Source of the DNA: Clostridia bacterium
GTDB lineage: Bacteria > Bacillota > Clostridia > UMGS1810
DNA length: 64,000 bases
NCBI GenBank assembly: GCA_017621495.1
Contig: JAGATB010000002.1
Coordinates: 1-64,000, forward strand
Direction of reading: 5' to 3'
In this document: piece after piece, positions 1-9,924 of the stretch
How the letters are laid out: each line of letters begins with the position of its first letter
How positions within the stretch are numbered: the stretch's first letter is position 1
Made by a program: the position numbers and the translations under genes
Notes under the pieces: model-generated
Database searches by the model: none
What the model was told of the DNA's origin: nothing
The model's input: the letters and a program-made list of their open reading frames with translations, nothing else

Positions 1-225
1 AGCGATTTTCGAGGGGAAACGGGCAGGACATTAATTCAGTTCCATTATTGTCCTGCCCGTTTAGAGCTGCACCAGTGAGCAATTGCGAACGATTCAGCTC
101 GACCCCGAAAATCGCTTAGACGAAAATTACAGATAGCAAAATAGCACTCGTGGTCGGAGTAGGGTATGCTCCTTTACGCAGGGCGGATGTTTTCCTCTAT
201 CTAAGTTAGTAAGTTAAACTCTAAT
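1..225. repeat. Dispersed palindromic repeat, copy A
   Basis: About 215 bp that recur at 17273-17488 in the same orientation with roughly 94% identity. Its first 116 bases fold as a large cruciform: an outer stem (AGCGATTTTCG near 1 with CGAAAATCGCT near 106-116), an inner stem AAACGGGCAGGACA/TGTCCTGCCCGTTT, and a third arm closed by GAGCTG/CAGCTC. The remaining part is bounded by AGATAG and CTATCT and holds a GGAGTAGGGTATGCTCC hairpin. No convincing reading frame runs through it. It may begin before the window. Function unknown; a non-autonomous mobile element or a structured RNA are both possible. Confidence 0.85.
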
Positions 226-286
226 TTATCTGTCCAACACAATATTTTTTCAAAAATTTCAGTAGGATTTATTTTTCGAAAATTAC

Positions 287-315
287 TTGTAATTTATTAG
301 CTTTTGTGTTATAAT
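287..315 (+). promoter_or_regulatory. Sigma-A type promoter for the structured RNA at 322
   Basis: TTGTAA (287-292), a 17-base spacer, and a perfect TATAAT (310-315). The predicted start is near 322, exactly where the long hairpin begins. Confidence 0.75.
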
Positions 316-321
316 AATCGT

Positions 322-537
322 GCTACTACTTTTAACCAATGCCAAAAGGCAGAAATCTAAGTGAATAAACCTTTGCACAGGAGGTACGCTATATGTAAAA
401 AGCGTACACTCTTGTTTCATCATACTCTTGTGTTTAGGTTTAGATGTATGGTTAAAAGTGTGTAGCAACCTTCAGAAACTTGAGTCACTGCGTTTTTTTG
501 CGTAGTTTCTCTTGAAAAGAGGGGCTACGCATTTTTT
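322..537 (+). ncRNA. Candidate structured non-coding RNA or leader
   Basis: Between a strong promoter and an intrinsic terminator lies a sequence without a convincing gene that folds into one long rod. Outer stem: GCTAC plus ACTTTTAACC (322-337) pairs with GGTTAAAAGT and GTAGC (450-466). Inside are a small TGCC/GGCA hairpin, a second stem ATCT...AAACC with GGTTTAGAT, a perfect CACAGGAG/CTCTTGTG helix, and an apical GTACGC/GCGTAC hairpin. The rod with internal bulges recalls 6S RNA, but I see no diagnostic sequence for 6S, SRP RNA or RNase P. It could also be a 5' leader with attenuator for the gene at 567. Direct observation is limited to the base pairing, promoter and terminator. Confidence 0.55.
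499..537 (+). terminator. Intrinsic terminator
   Basis: TGCGTAG (499-505) pairs with CTACGCA (525-531), with an inner CTCTT/AAGAG extension, followed by six T. It ends the RNA starting at 322 or attenuates transcription into the gene at 567. Confidence 0.8.
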
Positions 538-566
538 ATTTATTCTAATCACAAAGGAGAATTGAA

Positions 567-935
567 ATGAACAAAAGATTAAAAATTGCCTGTATTATTA
601 TAGCCGTAATTGCACTTATAGCCGCAGTGCGCTATTTTGCACCCGTCCGCAGTATAAAGGTGAGTGATTTATCAAAGGAAGAAATTTATGTGGGTGAACA
701 CAAAACATATATCATAGATATATCCGGCGGCGCATTTACAACCATCGGAAGCTTCCGCGTGGTCTCGGACAATCCGGAAATAGCAGATATAAAGTTCAGA
801 ATGGCAGGTCTTAATGTAATAAGATACCCTGCAATATCAATTACACCGAAATCCGAAGGCAAAGTTAAATTTTACATAGAAACCAAAGATGGGAAGGTCA
901 AATCAAACACAACTGCAATCACAGTTAGAAAATAA
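567..935 (+). CDS. Membrane-anchored protein with bacterial Ig-like fold, unknown function
   Basis: A 122-residue protein. The start has a good ribosome binding site (AAAGGAG, 8 bases before the ATG). Residues 5-22 form one hydrophobic segment after a basic N-terminus (MNKRLK), so it is either a signal anchor or an uncleaved signal. The remaining ~95 residues are beta-rich, with a spaced VYVGE/ITPKSEGKVKFYIETKDG/ITVRK pattern that resembles bacterial Ig-like (BIG2-type) domains, in which a bias of G-x-V-x-F is common. It probably sits outside the membrane. It may be transcribed from the promoter at 287 by readthrough of the terminator at 499-537. No partner or substrate can be inferred. Confidence 0.75.
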   Translation: MNKRLKIACIIIAVIALIAAVRYFAPVRSIKVSDLSKEEIYVGEHKTYIIDISGGAFTTIGSFRVVSDNPEIADIKFRMAGLNVIRYPAISITPKSEGKVKFYIETKDGKVKSNTTAITVRK

Positions 936-1005
936 AAAGACAACAGGGGATCTCTTAACAAACACAGAAAATTGTAACTTTTTTGTAACTTTTACAGCTG
1001 TAGAT

Positions 1006-1034
1006 TTGACAAAAGTATATTTTTAGTGTATAAT
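1006..1034 (+). promoter_or_regulatory. Consensus sigma-A promoter for the NlpC/P60 gene
   Basis: Perfect TTGACA (1006-1011), 17-base spacer and perfect TATAAT (1029-1034), about 70 bases before the start codon. Confidence 0.85.
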
Positions 1035-1105
1035 TGCATTTGTATTGTGATTTTTTCAATACAAAAAACTATGGAGGAAAGCCTCTTTAGAGGCATACAT
1101 ATCAA

Positions 1106-1852
1106 ATGTTTAAAAAATTAGCAATGGTCACGGCGGGGTGCATATGTACACTTGCTTTTACCGCTGTGGCAAGCGCAGATGTTGTATCTGTGGGCAGGGT
1201 TAATGCCGATGCACTCAATGTGCGTCCGATTCCTTCTACGGATTCGGTTTCTATGGGACTGCTCCCTACAGACAGCGAAGTAATCATCCTTGGTACCGAG
1301 AATAATTGGCATAAGATAGTATACGGTGATTCTACAGCTTATGTAAGTGCAGATTACGTTATAGTTACTGCATCGGGTGTTGAATACACTGCTCCAGTTA
1401 TAGAGCCGGTTGCCGTACCCGTACAGCCTGCACCTGTAGTTACTGACCCCAATGTACCTATTTACGTAGGTTCGGTAGTGCCCGGTGAGGTGCTAGTAGA
1501 GACAGCTAAGCAGTTTATAGGCACACCTTATGTATATGGTGGTATGTCACCCGAGGGATTTGACTGTTCCGGATTTGTAAAATACTGCTACAGCCTTATG
1601 GGTGTGGAGCTCAATCGTGTAGCTGCCGACCAGGCATTAAACGGTGTGGAGGTTCCTGTTTCTGAGATGCTCCCCGGAGATATACTTTGCTTCTCGTCAT
1701 CTGTGGGCGGTGAATACATAGGTCACTCCGGCATATATGTGGGCGGCGGATACTTTATCCACTCTCCCAGAACCGGATACACTGTAGAGATAGTGCCCCT
1801 TGCCACTACTTCGTACGGTATGAGAATTAAAAATGTAAGACGTATATTTTGA
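1106..1852 (+). CDS. Secreted SH3-domain NlpC/P60 peptidoglycan hydrolase
   Basis: A 248-residue exported cell-wall hydrolase. Residues 1-24 are a signal peptide (two Lys, a hydrophobic core, ending AVASA). Residues ~27-90 are a bacterial SH3-like domain (VNADALNVRP, with the YVSADYV ending), which normally binds wall peptides. A Pro/Val-rich linker (95-125) leads to an NlpC/P60 domain with the catalytic Cys in DCSGF (about residue 151) and His in GHSGIYV, followed by a second His in FIHSP. The family cleaves D-Glu-diaminopimelate bonds in stem peptides. It is a single gene between its own consensus promoter and a strong terminator. The best GGAGG lies 28 bases upstream of ATG, with a GCCTC/GAGGC hairpin (1081-1094) between them. 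Confidence 0.9.
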   Translation: MFKKLAMVTAGCICTLAFTAVASADVVSVGRVNADALNVRPIPSTDSVSMGLLPTDSEVIILGTENNWHKIVYGDSTAYVSADYVIVTASGVEYTAPVIEPVAVPVQPAPVVTDPNVPIYVGSVVPGEVLVETAKQFIGTPYVYGGMSPEGFDCSGFVKYCYSLMGVELNRVAADQALNGVEVPVSEMLPGDILCFSSSVGGEYIGHSGIYVGGGYFIHSPRTGYTVEIVPLATTSYGMRIKNVRRIF

Positions 1853-1856
1853 CACA

Positions 1857-1894
1857 CCAACGGCATTGGCTGACGCTGATGCCGTTGGTTTTTT
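1857..1894 (+). terminator. Intrinsic terminator after NlpC/P60 gene
   Basis: CCAACGGCAT (1857-1866) pairs perfectly with ATGCCGTTGG (1879-1888) and is followed by a T run. Confidence 0.9.
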
Positions 1895-1955
1895 ATACGA
1901 ATGAGGTAATTTGCTGAAATATTTTGTTAAAATCGCCATTTTTCGTTTTTAATGA

Positions 1956-1984
1956 TTGACTAAGAGTGGATTTTGCGATATACT
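1956..1984 (+). promoter_or_regulatory. Sigma-A promoter for guaB
   Basis: TTGACT (1956-1961), 17-base spacer, TATACT (1979-1984). Confidence 0.75.
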
Positions 1985-2005
1985 ATTGTAATAATATAAA
2001 CTTGA

Positions 2006-3499
<1,494 letters not shown>

Positions 3500-3526
3500 T
3501 ATTACAAAGGACATTTTTATAAATCG

Positions 3527-3561
3527 AAACGGCAGTTTGCACTATACGCAAGCTGCCGTTT
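3527..3561 (+). terminator. Hairpin after guaB, possible weak terminator
   Basis: AAACGGCAG...GC pairs with GC...CTGCCGTTT over about 13 bp. The following sequence is GGTTTAAG, without a real T run, so termination would be weak. Confidence 0.45.
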
Positions 3562-3584
3562 GGTTTAAGATAATATCAAAATAC

Positions 3585-3613
3585 TTGAACATTGGTAAAT
3601 TTTGTGATAAAAT
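3585..3613 (+). promoter_or_regulatory. Sigma-A-like promoter for dgt-dnaG-sigA
   Basis: TTGAAC (3585-3590), 17-base spacer, TAAAAT (3608-3613), about 30 bases before the dgt start. Confidence 0.55.
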
Positions 3614-3647
3614 ATACATATCAAATTTGTATGCAGGATGTGATAAT

Positions 3648-4643
3648 ATGCAGGAAATAAGGGAATTATATGAAAAAACGGAACACGAAATTTTGTCTCC
3701 TATGGCGTTTAAGGTTACAGACACTCGCGGACGTCTTCGTTCTGAGAGCAAATGTGTCATACGCACGGATTTTGCCAGAGACAGAGACCGCATCATACAC
3801 TCCAAGGCTTTCAGACGTTTAAAGCATAAGACACAGGTCTTTATTTCCGCATACAATGACCACTTCCGCACACGTCTCACTCATACACTGGAGGTATCGC
3901 AGATTGCCAGGACTATCTGCAGAGCTTTGAGATTAAACGAGGACCTTGCCGAGGCTATTGCTATGGGACATGACTTAGGGCACACTCCCTTTGGACATTC
4001 GGGAGAGAGAGCCCTTGATGAATTGTGCCCCAGAGGTTTCAAACACTATGAACAGAGTCTCAGAGTAGTGGATTTCCTGGAAAAAGATGGCAAAGGTATG
4101 AACCTTACCTACGAGGTACGCAATGGTATATTAAATCACTCCGGTGCCAATGTTGCCGATACAGCCGAGGGCACGGTAATAAAATATGCCGACAGGTTCG
4201 CTTATATTAATCACGATATAGACGATGCCCTCAGAGCCGGCGTAATCAATAAATCAGACCTGCCCTCAGAGCTTGTGGCTGCATTGGGAGATACACACTC
4301 CGGCAGAATTAATGCCATGATAGCAGACATAGTGTCTGCCAGCAGTGAAGCAGGCAGGGTATGCATGAGCCGTCAAACTGAGCGGGATATGATGTCTTTA
4401 AGACAGTTTATGTTTAGTGCAGTATATGAGAAGCTTGCGGTTAAGGATTACCAATCATTTATGGTTATAGAGAAGCTCTATGGGTATTTTCGCTCCAATC
4501 TGTCCAAGTTACCTGAAGAATACGCAAGGCTGCTCTATGATTGGGATGCGGATACCGTAGTGTGTGACTATATATCCGGCATGACGGATAACTACTGTGT
4601 GGAGCTCTTTAACGATTTATTTATGCCAAATCCGAAATTTTAA
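3648..4643 (+). CDS. dgt: Deoxyguanosinetriphosphate triphosphohydrolase-like HD protein
   Basis: A 331-residue HD-superfamily phosphohydrolase. The family hydrolyses dGTP (or other dNTPs) to the nucleoside and triphosphate. Metal-binding histidines and aspartates are visible: KAFRRLKHKTQ, RTRLTHTLEVS, GHDLGHTPFGHSGE, and a later HDIDDA. I chose the ATG at 3648 because it has an AGGA site and starts at the conserved family N-terminus; a longer frame reaches back into guaB but has no such signal. It sits 50 bases before dnaG, the usual clostridial dgt-dnaG-sigA arrangement, which ties nucleotide pool control to replication initiation. The exact substrate cannot be read from the sequence. Confidence 0.9.
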   Translation: MQEIRELYEKTEHEILSPMAFKVTDTRGRLRSESKCVIRTDFARDRDRIIHSKAFRRLKHKTQVFISAYNDHFRTRLTHTLEVSQIARTICRALRLNEDLAEAIAMGHDLGHTPFGHSGERALDELCPRGFKHYEQSLRVVDFLEKDGKGMNLTYEVRNGILNHSGANVADTAEGTVIKYADRFAYINHDIDDALRAGVINKSDLPSELVAALGDTHSGRINAMIADIVSASSEAGRVCMSRQTERDMMSLRQFMFSAVYEKLAVKDYQSFMVIEKLYGYFRSNLSKLPEEYARLLYDWDADTVVCDYISGMTDNYCVELFNDLFMPNPKF

Positions 4644-4693
4644 AAAAGGGTTTTTTTGTTTTTTGTCGAATATAACACAGTAGGAGGATGATT

Positions 4694-6448
4694 ATGCCTT
4701 TATATCCTGAATACTTAATACGAGAAGTGGCTGACAAAAACGACATCCGCGATGTTATTTCACAATACGTTACACTAAAGAAGGCAGGCAGCTCATATGT
4801 AGGACTTTGTCCGTTTCACAATGAGAAGACGCCTTCATTTTCTGTATCACCCCAAAAGGGAATATTCCATTGTTTTGGTTGCGGTGAGGGTGGCAATGTC
4901 ATCCATTTTCTTATGAAAATTGAAAATATGCCTTTTATAGAAGCTGTGGAGAAGCTCGCAGAGCGTGCCGGTATTACTTTGCCCAAGCCGGACGAGAAGG
5001 ATAGCGCACGTCATGCTCAGATGGCTCAGGAAAGAGATACCATCTACGAGATGAACATGGCGGCGGCAGAGTTCTTTTATGAGAATCTCAAGCACGGCAA
5101 GCAGGCTGTAGAGTATCTTAAGAAGCGTTCTTTAAGCGGTGCTGATGCCAAGAGGTTCTTTTTGGGCTACTCCAAGGACAGTTGGGATGCGCTTTTTAAT
5201 CATTTAAAGCAAAAAGGTTATGCAGAGAGTGATATTTTAAAGGCTGGTCTCATAAAGTCAAGTGAGAACGGTAAATACTATGATGCCTTTCGCAATAGGG
5301 TTATGTTTCCTATTTTTGATACCAGAAACCGTGTGATAGGCTTCGGCGGCAGAGTGCTGGATGACAGCAAGCCAAAGTATCTTAATTCGCCGGATTCGCC
5401 GGTGTTCAGCAAGAGCCGCAATCTGTATTTCCTTAATGCTGCTAGGCGTTCGGGTAAGGAATTCGTAATCCTTGTGGAGGGTTATATGGATGTAATAGCT
5501 CTTGCCAAGAACGGATATATAAATACCGTGGCCACACTGGGTACTGCACTTACCACATCTCAGGCAAAGATTCTGGCATCCGAGTTTAAGGAAGTGGTAA
5601 TCTGCTATGACAGTGACGGTGCCGGCAGGAATGCCACCACCAGAGCAATAGGTATCTTAAGAGAGCACGATGTCAAGATATCCGTGCTTAATCTAAAGGA
5701 TAAAAAAGACCCCGATGAATACATCAATGCATTTGGTATCACACGGTTTAGTAACTGTATTTCAAAGAGAAAAACCGATATGATGTATTTAATCGATACT
5801 TTGGAGCAAGACTATGATGTGACAGATAATTCCCAGAAGGTCAGCTTCATAGGAGAAATCCTCAACTATATGAAGCTTATACTTAATCCCGTAGAGCTGG
5901 ATGTATATGTGGAGGAGGTATCTTCCAGGACCAAGGTTTCCTCCAATGCCATTTATTCTCAGCTCGGTATAGTAAAGGCAGTAAATACCACACCGTCGTC
6001 AAGCACAGAGACTCCGGACATTACCATGATAGCACAGCGCAAAACCGTCATGTCATCGGATGCGGCTCTGGAGCGTACCAGAGAGCTTATGCTGGCTCTG
6101 CTCCTGGCAAATAAATCTGTGTACAAACGTAAAAAACAGAGTATAACTCCTTCACTTTTTGAAAGTGAGGTTCACCGAAAGCTTCTGAGCTATATACTCG
6201 CTTTTTATGAAATTGACAAGGCTATAGACCCCACTCAGGTCATAGATTTCTTTACCGAGGAGTCAGAGATACGTGAGGTATCACGCATACTGTCTCTGGA
6301 CAATAAAACAGACGACGCGGACAAAGCCTTTGATGATTATCTTAAGGTCATAAACGAGCGTATGAACAGAAAAAATATCTTAAGTCAGTTAAACGGTGAT
6401 AATCCGGATAAAATAGAAAAGTTAAACAAATTTATCAAAAACCAATGA
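4694..6448 (+). CDS. dnaG: DNA primase
   Basis: A 584-residue primase that lays RNA primers at the replication fork with DnaB helicase. The ATG at 4694 is chosen over one at 4688 because the latter abuts the AGGAGG site. Domains: CHC2 zinc finger (about residues 36-65, CPFHNEK...CFGCGEGG), the RNA polymerase core with GFGGR and LNSPDSPVF, then the TOPRIM domain (EGYMD at about 262, and the acidic DSDGAG) that binds catalytic Mg2+. The C-terminal ~150 residues are the helicase-interaction region. It is followed closely by sigA, as in the classic macromolecular synthesis operon. Confidence 0.97.
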   Translation: MPLYPEYLIREVADKNDIRDVISQYVTLKKAGSSYVGLCPFHNEKTPSFSVSPQKGIFHCFGCGEGGNVIHFLMKIENMPFIEAVEKLAERAGITLPKPDEKDSARHAQMAQERDTIYEMNMAAAEFFYENLKHGKQAVEYLKKRSLSGADAKRFFLGYSKDSWDALFNHLKQKGYAESDILKAGLIKSSENGKYYDAFRNRVMFPIFDTRNRVIGFGGRVLDDSKPKYLNSPDSPVFSKSRNLYFLNAARRSGKEFVILVEGYMDVIALAKNGYINTVATLGTALTTSQAKILASEFKEVVICYDSDGAGRNATTRAIGILREHDVKISVLNLKDKKDPDEYINAFGITRFSNCISKRKTDMMYLIDTLEQDYDVTDNSQKVSFIGEILNYMKLILNPVELDVYVEEVSSRTKVSSNAIYSQLGIVKAVNTTPSSSTETPDITMIAQRKTVMSSDAALERTRELMLALLLANKSVYKRKKQSITPSLFESEVHRKLLSYILAFYEIDKAIDPTQVIDFFTEESEIREVSRILSLDNKTDDADKAFDDYLKVINERMNRKNILSQLNGDNPDKIEKLNKFIKNQ

Positions 6449-6485
6449 TGCCTTAATTTAAATAATTAGGGAAAGGAGCAATATT

Positions 6486-7577
6486 GTGGATATAAAAGAA
6501 GGAAAGAATTTTACAGATAAGAAGGCCGCCATACTTGACCTGGTAGAAACAGGTAAGAAGAAGGGTGTCCTTTCATACAAGGAAATTGAAAACGCCCTTA
6601 GCGAATTCGAACTTGAAGTGAAGGATATAGAGAAGGTCTACGAAAATCTCGAAACCATGGGTATAGAGCTGGTCAATGACATGGACAAGGAGCTGGCAGA
6701 AATCCAGGCAAACGAGGAGGAGATAGACCTTACTATCCCGGAGGGTATAGGCCTTGATGACCCTGTGCGTATGTATCTCAAGGAGATAGGTAAGGTACCC
6801 CTGCTTTCACCGGACGAGGAGCACCGTCTGGCAGAGCGTATGCATGTAGGCGATGAAAGAGCAAAAAAACGTCTTGCCGAGGCAAACTTAAGGCTCGTAG
6901 TAAGTATCGCCAAGAGATACGTGGGCAGAGGTATGCTCTTTTTGGATTTAATCCAGGAGGGTAATCTGGGTCTTATAAAGGCTGTGGAGAAGTTTGACTA
7001 CACCAAGGGATATAAGTTCTCTACTTATGCCACATGGTGGATCAGACAGGCAATCACCAGAGCCATTGCCGACCAGGCAAGGACCATACGTATACCTGTG
7101 CATATGGTGGAAACCATCAATAAACTCATACGTGTGTCTCGTCAGCTTCTGCAGGAGCTGGGTAGAGAGCCTCACGTAGATGAAATTTCCAAGGAAATGA
7201 ATATGAGCGAGGACAGAGTTCGTGAGATTATGAAGATAGCTCAGGAGCCTGTATCTCTCGAAACACCTATTGGTGAAGAAGAAGACAGCATCCTGGGTGA
7301 CTTCATACCCGACAGCGACGCTCCCGCTCCGTCGGAAATGGCGGCATTTACACTGCTTAAAGAACAGCTTATAGATGTGCTTGACACTTTGACACCCAGA
7401 GAAGCAAAGGTTCTTAAACTGCGTTTCGGTCTGGATGACGGCAGAAGCCGTACTCTCGAAGAGGTAGGTAAGGAATTTAATGTTACCAGAGAGCGTATCC
7501 GTCAGATTGAAGCAAAAGCACTGAGAAAATTAAGGCACCCCAGCCGCAGCAAGAAACTAAAGGATTTCCTTGAGTAA
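6486..7577 (+). CDS. sigA: Primary sigma factor (sigma-70/SigA) of RNA polymerase
   Basis: A 363-residue vegetative sigma factor. The GTG start at 6486 is set by AAAGGAG 8 bases upstream. Order: region 1.1-like N-terminus, region 1.2 ([12 protein letters not shown]), regions 2.1-2.4 with LIQEGNLGL and [11 protein letters not shown], which melts and reads the -10 box, region 3 ([11 protein letters not shown]), and region 4.2 with [20 protein letters not shown], which reads the -35 box. Length is typical for Clostridia (360-380). It follows dnaG by 37 bases and precedes comEA by 2, so the three probably share transcripts. The promoters listed here (TTGACA/TATAAT) fit this factor. Confidence 0.97.
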   Translation: MDIKEGKNFTDKKAAILDLVETGKKKGVLSYKEIENALSEFELEVKDIEKVYENLETMGIELVNDMDKELAEIQANEEEIDLTIPEGIGLDDPVRMYLKEIGKVPLLSPDEEHRLAERMHVGDERAKKRLAEANLRLVVSIAKRYVGRGMLFLDLIQEGNLGLIKAVEKFDYTKGYKFSTYATWWIRQAITRAIADQARTIRIPVHMVETINKLIRVSRQLLQELGREPHVDEISKEMNMSEDRVREIMKIAQEPVSLETPIGEEEDSILGDFIPDSDAPAPSEMAAFTLLKEQLIDVLDTLTPREAKVLKLRFGLDDGRSRTLEEVGKEFNVTRERIRQIEAKALRKLRHPSRSKKLKDFLE

Positions 7578-7579
7578 TC

Positions 7580-8125
7580 ATGAAATCAGATACTCTGCAT
7601 AGGCTTGCCCTGCTGCTGTTTGCCATAGCCGCTACTGCAGCTATCGGATACACACTAATCGGCAGTCATGCTCCCGGTGAGGTAAATGTACAAAGACCCC
7701 TCCCTGCAGAAAGGATATGGATAGAGATATCCGGTGAGGTAGTTAATCCGGGCAAGTACAAGGTTAATAAGCATGCACGTATATGTGATGTCATATATGC
7801 TGCAGGCGGTGTTACAGCCCGGGCAGATACAGGAGCGCTGGTGCTTGATGCCATAGTCAGTGAAGGTACCGTAATCAAGGTACCGGCAGTAAATGAAGAG
7901 TCAAATTATGATGTGATACCGAGGATAAACATAAATACAGCAGATGCAGACAGTCTTATGCTCATACCGGGCATAGGAGAGAAATTAGCCGACAGGATAA
8001 TAGATTACCGCAAGGAAAACGGTAAATTTGCCGCAGCCGAAGATTTGATGAAAGTAGACGGCATAGGCGAGACTTCATTTCAAAAAATTAAGGAATATAT
8101 TATAACGGAGGAACTCCCAAAATGA
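7580..8125 (+). CDS. comEA: ComEA-family helix-hairpin-helix DNA-binding protein
   Basis: A 181-residue membrane-anchored DNA receptor of the ComEA type. A hydrophobic anchor (residues 8-25) is followed by an SLBB domain (about 46-105, IWIEISGEVVNPGKYKV, with ICDVIYAAGG) and a tandem helix-hairpin-helix at the C-terminus (ININTADAD, LIPGIGEKLADRI, VDGIGETSFQKI). The family binds incoming double-stranded DNA at the outside of the membrane. It is two bases after the sigA stop and overlaps the next gene by 4 bases (ATGA). No comEB/comEC is in the window, so competence itself cannot be concluded. Confidence 0.9.
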   Translation: MKSDTLHRLALLLFAIAATAAIGYTLIGSHAPGEVNVQRPLPAERIWIEISGEVVNPGKYKVNKHARICDVIYAAGGVTARADTGALVLDAIVSEGTVIKVPAVNEESNYDVIPRININTADADSLMLIPGIGEKLADRIIDYRKENGKFAAAEDLMKVDGIGETSFQKIKEYIITEELPK

Positions 8126-8808
8126 AAATATTGATTGTAGATGATGAAAAGCTTCTTGTAAAAGGTATGAAATTCAACTTTGAACAGGACGGTTATACGG
8201 TTGAGACCGCATATGACGGCGAAGAAGCACTAAAGCTGGCTCACGACAAAAACCTGGACATTATCATATTAGACCTTATGCTTCCCAAAATTGACGGTTT
8301 ATCTGTATGTCAGAAAATTAGAGAATTTTCCAGCATACCGATTATCATGGTAACAGCCAAGACTGAGGATATGGACAAAATCATGGGTCTTGAGTACGGT
8401 GCCGATGACTACATAACCAAACCCTTTAATATACTTGAGCTTAAGGCGAGAGTAAAGGCTATCATGCGCCGTATTACTCCCGTTGCCAAAGAGGGTGACC
8501 GTTCTAAGATAAGAATGGGTACCGTAGAGCTTGATTATAATCAGCGCACGGTTACCATAGAGGGCTCCACTGTAGACCTTACCAGTAAGGAGTTTGATCT
8601 TATGGATTTGCTGGTGTGCAATCCGGGCAAGGTATACTCCAGAGAGAATCTACTTGACCTCATATGGGGTTATGACTATCCGGGCGATGCCAGAACCGTT
8701 GACGTGCACGTGCGCAGACTTCGTGAGAAGATAGAGCCTAACAGTGCAGAGCCCGTATATCTGCTGACTAAGTGGGGAGCTGGTTATTATTTCAAAGATA
8801 TTACATAA
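8122..8808 (+). CDS. OmpR/PhoB-family response regulator
   Basis: A 228-residue response regulator. The receiver domain (1-~118) has the acidic pair D7-D8, phospho-acceptor D51 in IILDLMLP, the conserved T in MVTAK and K in TKPF. A winged-helix effector domain (about 128-226) ends with TVDVHVRRLREKIE and GAGYYF, the DNA recognition part of the OmpR class. Start overlaps the comEA stop by 4 bases, so the genes are translationally coupled. The histidine kinase follows at once, overlapping its 3' end. The signal and targets are unknown. Confidence 0.93.
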   Translation: MKILIVDDEKLLVKGMKFNFEQDGYTVETAYDGEEALKLAHDKNLDIIILDLMLPKIDGLSVCQKIREFSSIPIIMVTAKTEDMDKIMGLEYGADDYITKPFNILELKARVKAIMRRITPVAKEGDRSKIRMGTVELDYNQRTVTIEGSTVDLTSKEFDLMDLLVCNPGKVYSRENLLDLIWGYDYPGDARTVDVHVRRLREKIEPNSAEPVYLLTKWGAGYYFKDIT

Positions 8809-9886
8809 TATAAAAAAGAACGTTGCAAAAAAAATCACACTAAAGTTTGCGCTTACATACCTGGCGGTGGTATTTCCGTGTATGCTGGCGCTTAGTGCTG
8901 TTATAGGTACGTGCACTATCGTAAGGACAGGCGGCAGATTTGCATCTGCAAGCAAGGTCCTGGCTCTTATCGCCGATTCGGCATTCTTTTCAATTGTCAT
9001 AACCATAGTGTCCGGCGTGATGATTGTGAGCTTTGTCGGCAAGATAAAGAAGCGCCTTACTGATTATACCTCGTCTATAAAGGATATGTCAGACGGTAAA
9101 ATAGGTGAAAAGCTGGAAATCACCGGCAATGATGAGATTTCAAAGCTGGGTAAGGCATTTAATGATATGAGTGAGAAGTACTCTATCATAGAGGCACAGC
9201 GTACGGAGTTTGTCTCCAATGCTTCTCATGAACTCAAGACTCCCTTAAGCTCCATCAAGCTGATGGCGGATTCCATAATTCAGACCCCGGAGATAGAGAT
9301 GGACTATGTGAGGGAATTTCTCACGGATATGAATGAAGAGGTAGAGAGACTCAACAGAATAGTAAATAAGCTCCTGTATATAACCAAAATGGATACTCTC
9401 ACCGAGAATATGTCGGGTACACTGGAGCTTATCAACCTGAAAGATGTGGTTATGGGTATAAATAAAAACCTCATACCCATAGCAGAGAAGGAGAGTAAGC
9501 AGCTTATATTAAATGCTGATGATGATATTCTTATTATGGCGAATAAGGATATTTTGTGGCAGGCTGTGTACAATATAATTGACAATGCTCTGAAATACAC
9601 AAGTGAGCAGGGCAAGGTAGAGGTTACATTAATCAAGGAGACCAAGAGAGCCATAATAGTGGTAAAAGATGACGGAGTGGGTATAGCGTCTGAGGATGTC
9701 CATAGAATATTTGACAGATTTTACCGCGTAGACAAGGCACGCAGCCGAGAGACGGGCGGTACCGGACTGGGACTCTCCATAGCACATTCCGCTATAGAGT
9801 TCCACAACGGATCCATAGAGGTTACAAGTAGGCCGGGAGAAGGCAGTGAGTTTAAGATAATCTTGCCTCTCGTTGACTGGCTTTGA
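8789..9886 (+). CDS. Sensor histidine kinase with HAMP domain, start uncertain
   Basis: The frame continues upstream of the first standard start (GTG 8867) to a stop at 8765-8767, and the upstream codons read as a sensible basic N-terminus (NIKKNVAKKITLK) before a membrane segment. No ATG, GTG or TTG exists there; the best candidate is an ATT at 8789 with GGGGAG about 9 bases before it, giving 365 residues. Using GTG 8867 gives 339 residues with a clipped first helix and no ribosome site. Two membrane segments flank a loop of under 20 residues, followed by HAMP, the H-box (SNASHELKTPLSSIK), the N-box (NIIDNALKYT), DDGVGI, and GGTGLGLSIAHS. It likely phosphorylates the upstream regulator. The small sensing loop suggests signal detection in the membrane. 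Confidence 0.88.
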   Translation: MSKILHNIKKNVAKKITLKFALTYLAVVFPCMLALSAVIGTCTIVRTGGRFASASKVLALIADSAFFSIVITIVSGVMIVSFVGKIKKRLTDYTSSIKDMSDGKIGEKLEITGNDEISKLGKAFNDMSEKYSIIEAQRTEFVSNASHELKTPLSSIKLMADSIIQTPEIEMDYVREFLTDMNEEVERLNRIVNKLLYITKMDTLTENMSGTLELINLKDVVMGINKNLIPIAEKESKQLILNADDDILIMANKDILWQAVYNIIDNALKYTSEQGKVEVTLIKETKRAIIVVKDDGVGIASEDVHRIFDRFYRVDKARSRETGGTGLGLSIAHSAIEFHNGSIEVTSRPGEGSEFKIILPLVDWL

Positions 9887-9924
9887 TTAGAAAATAGCTA
9901 TGATTAGAAAGGTAAGGGGTTTTG

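Noticed and set aside
4688..4690. ATG at 4688 as dnaG start
   Set aside because: It abuts AGGAGG; the ATG at 4694 is correctly spaced.
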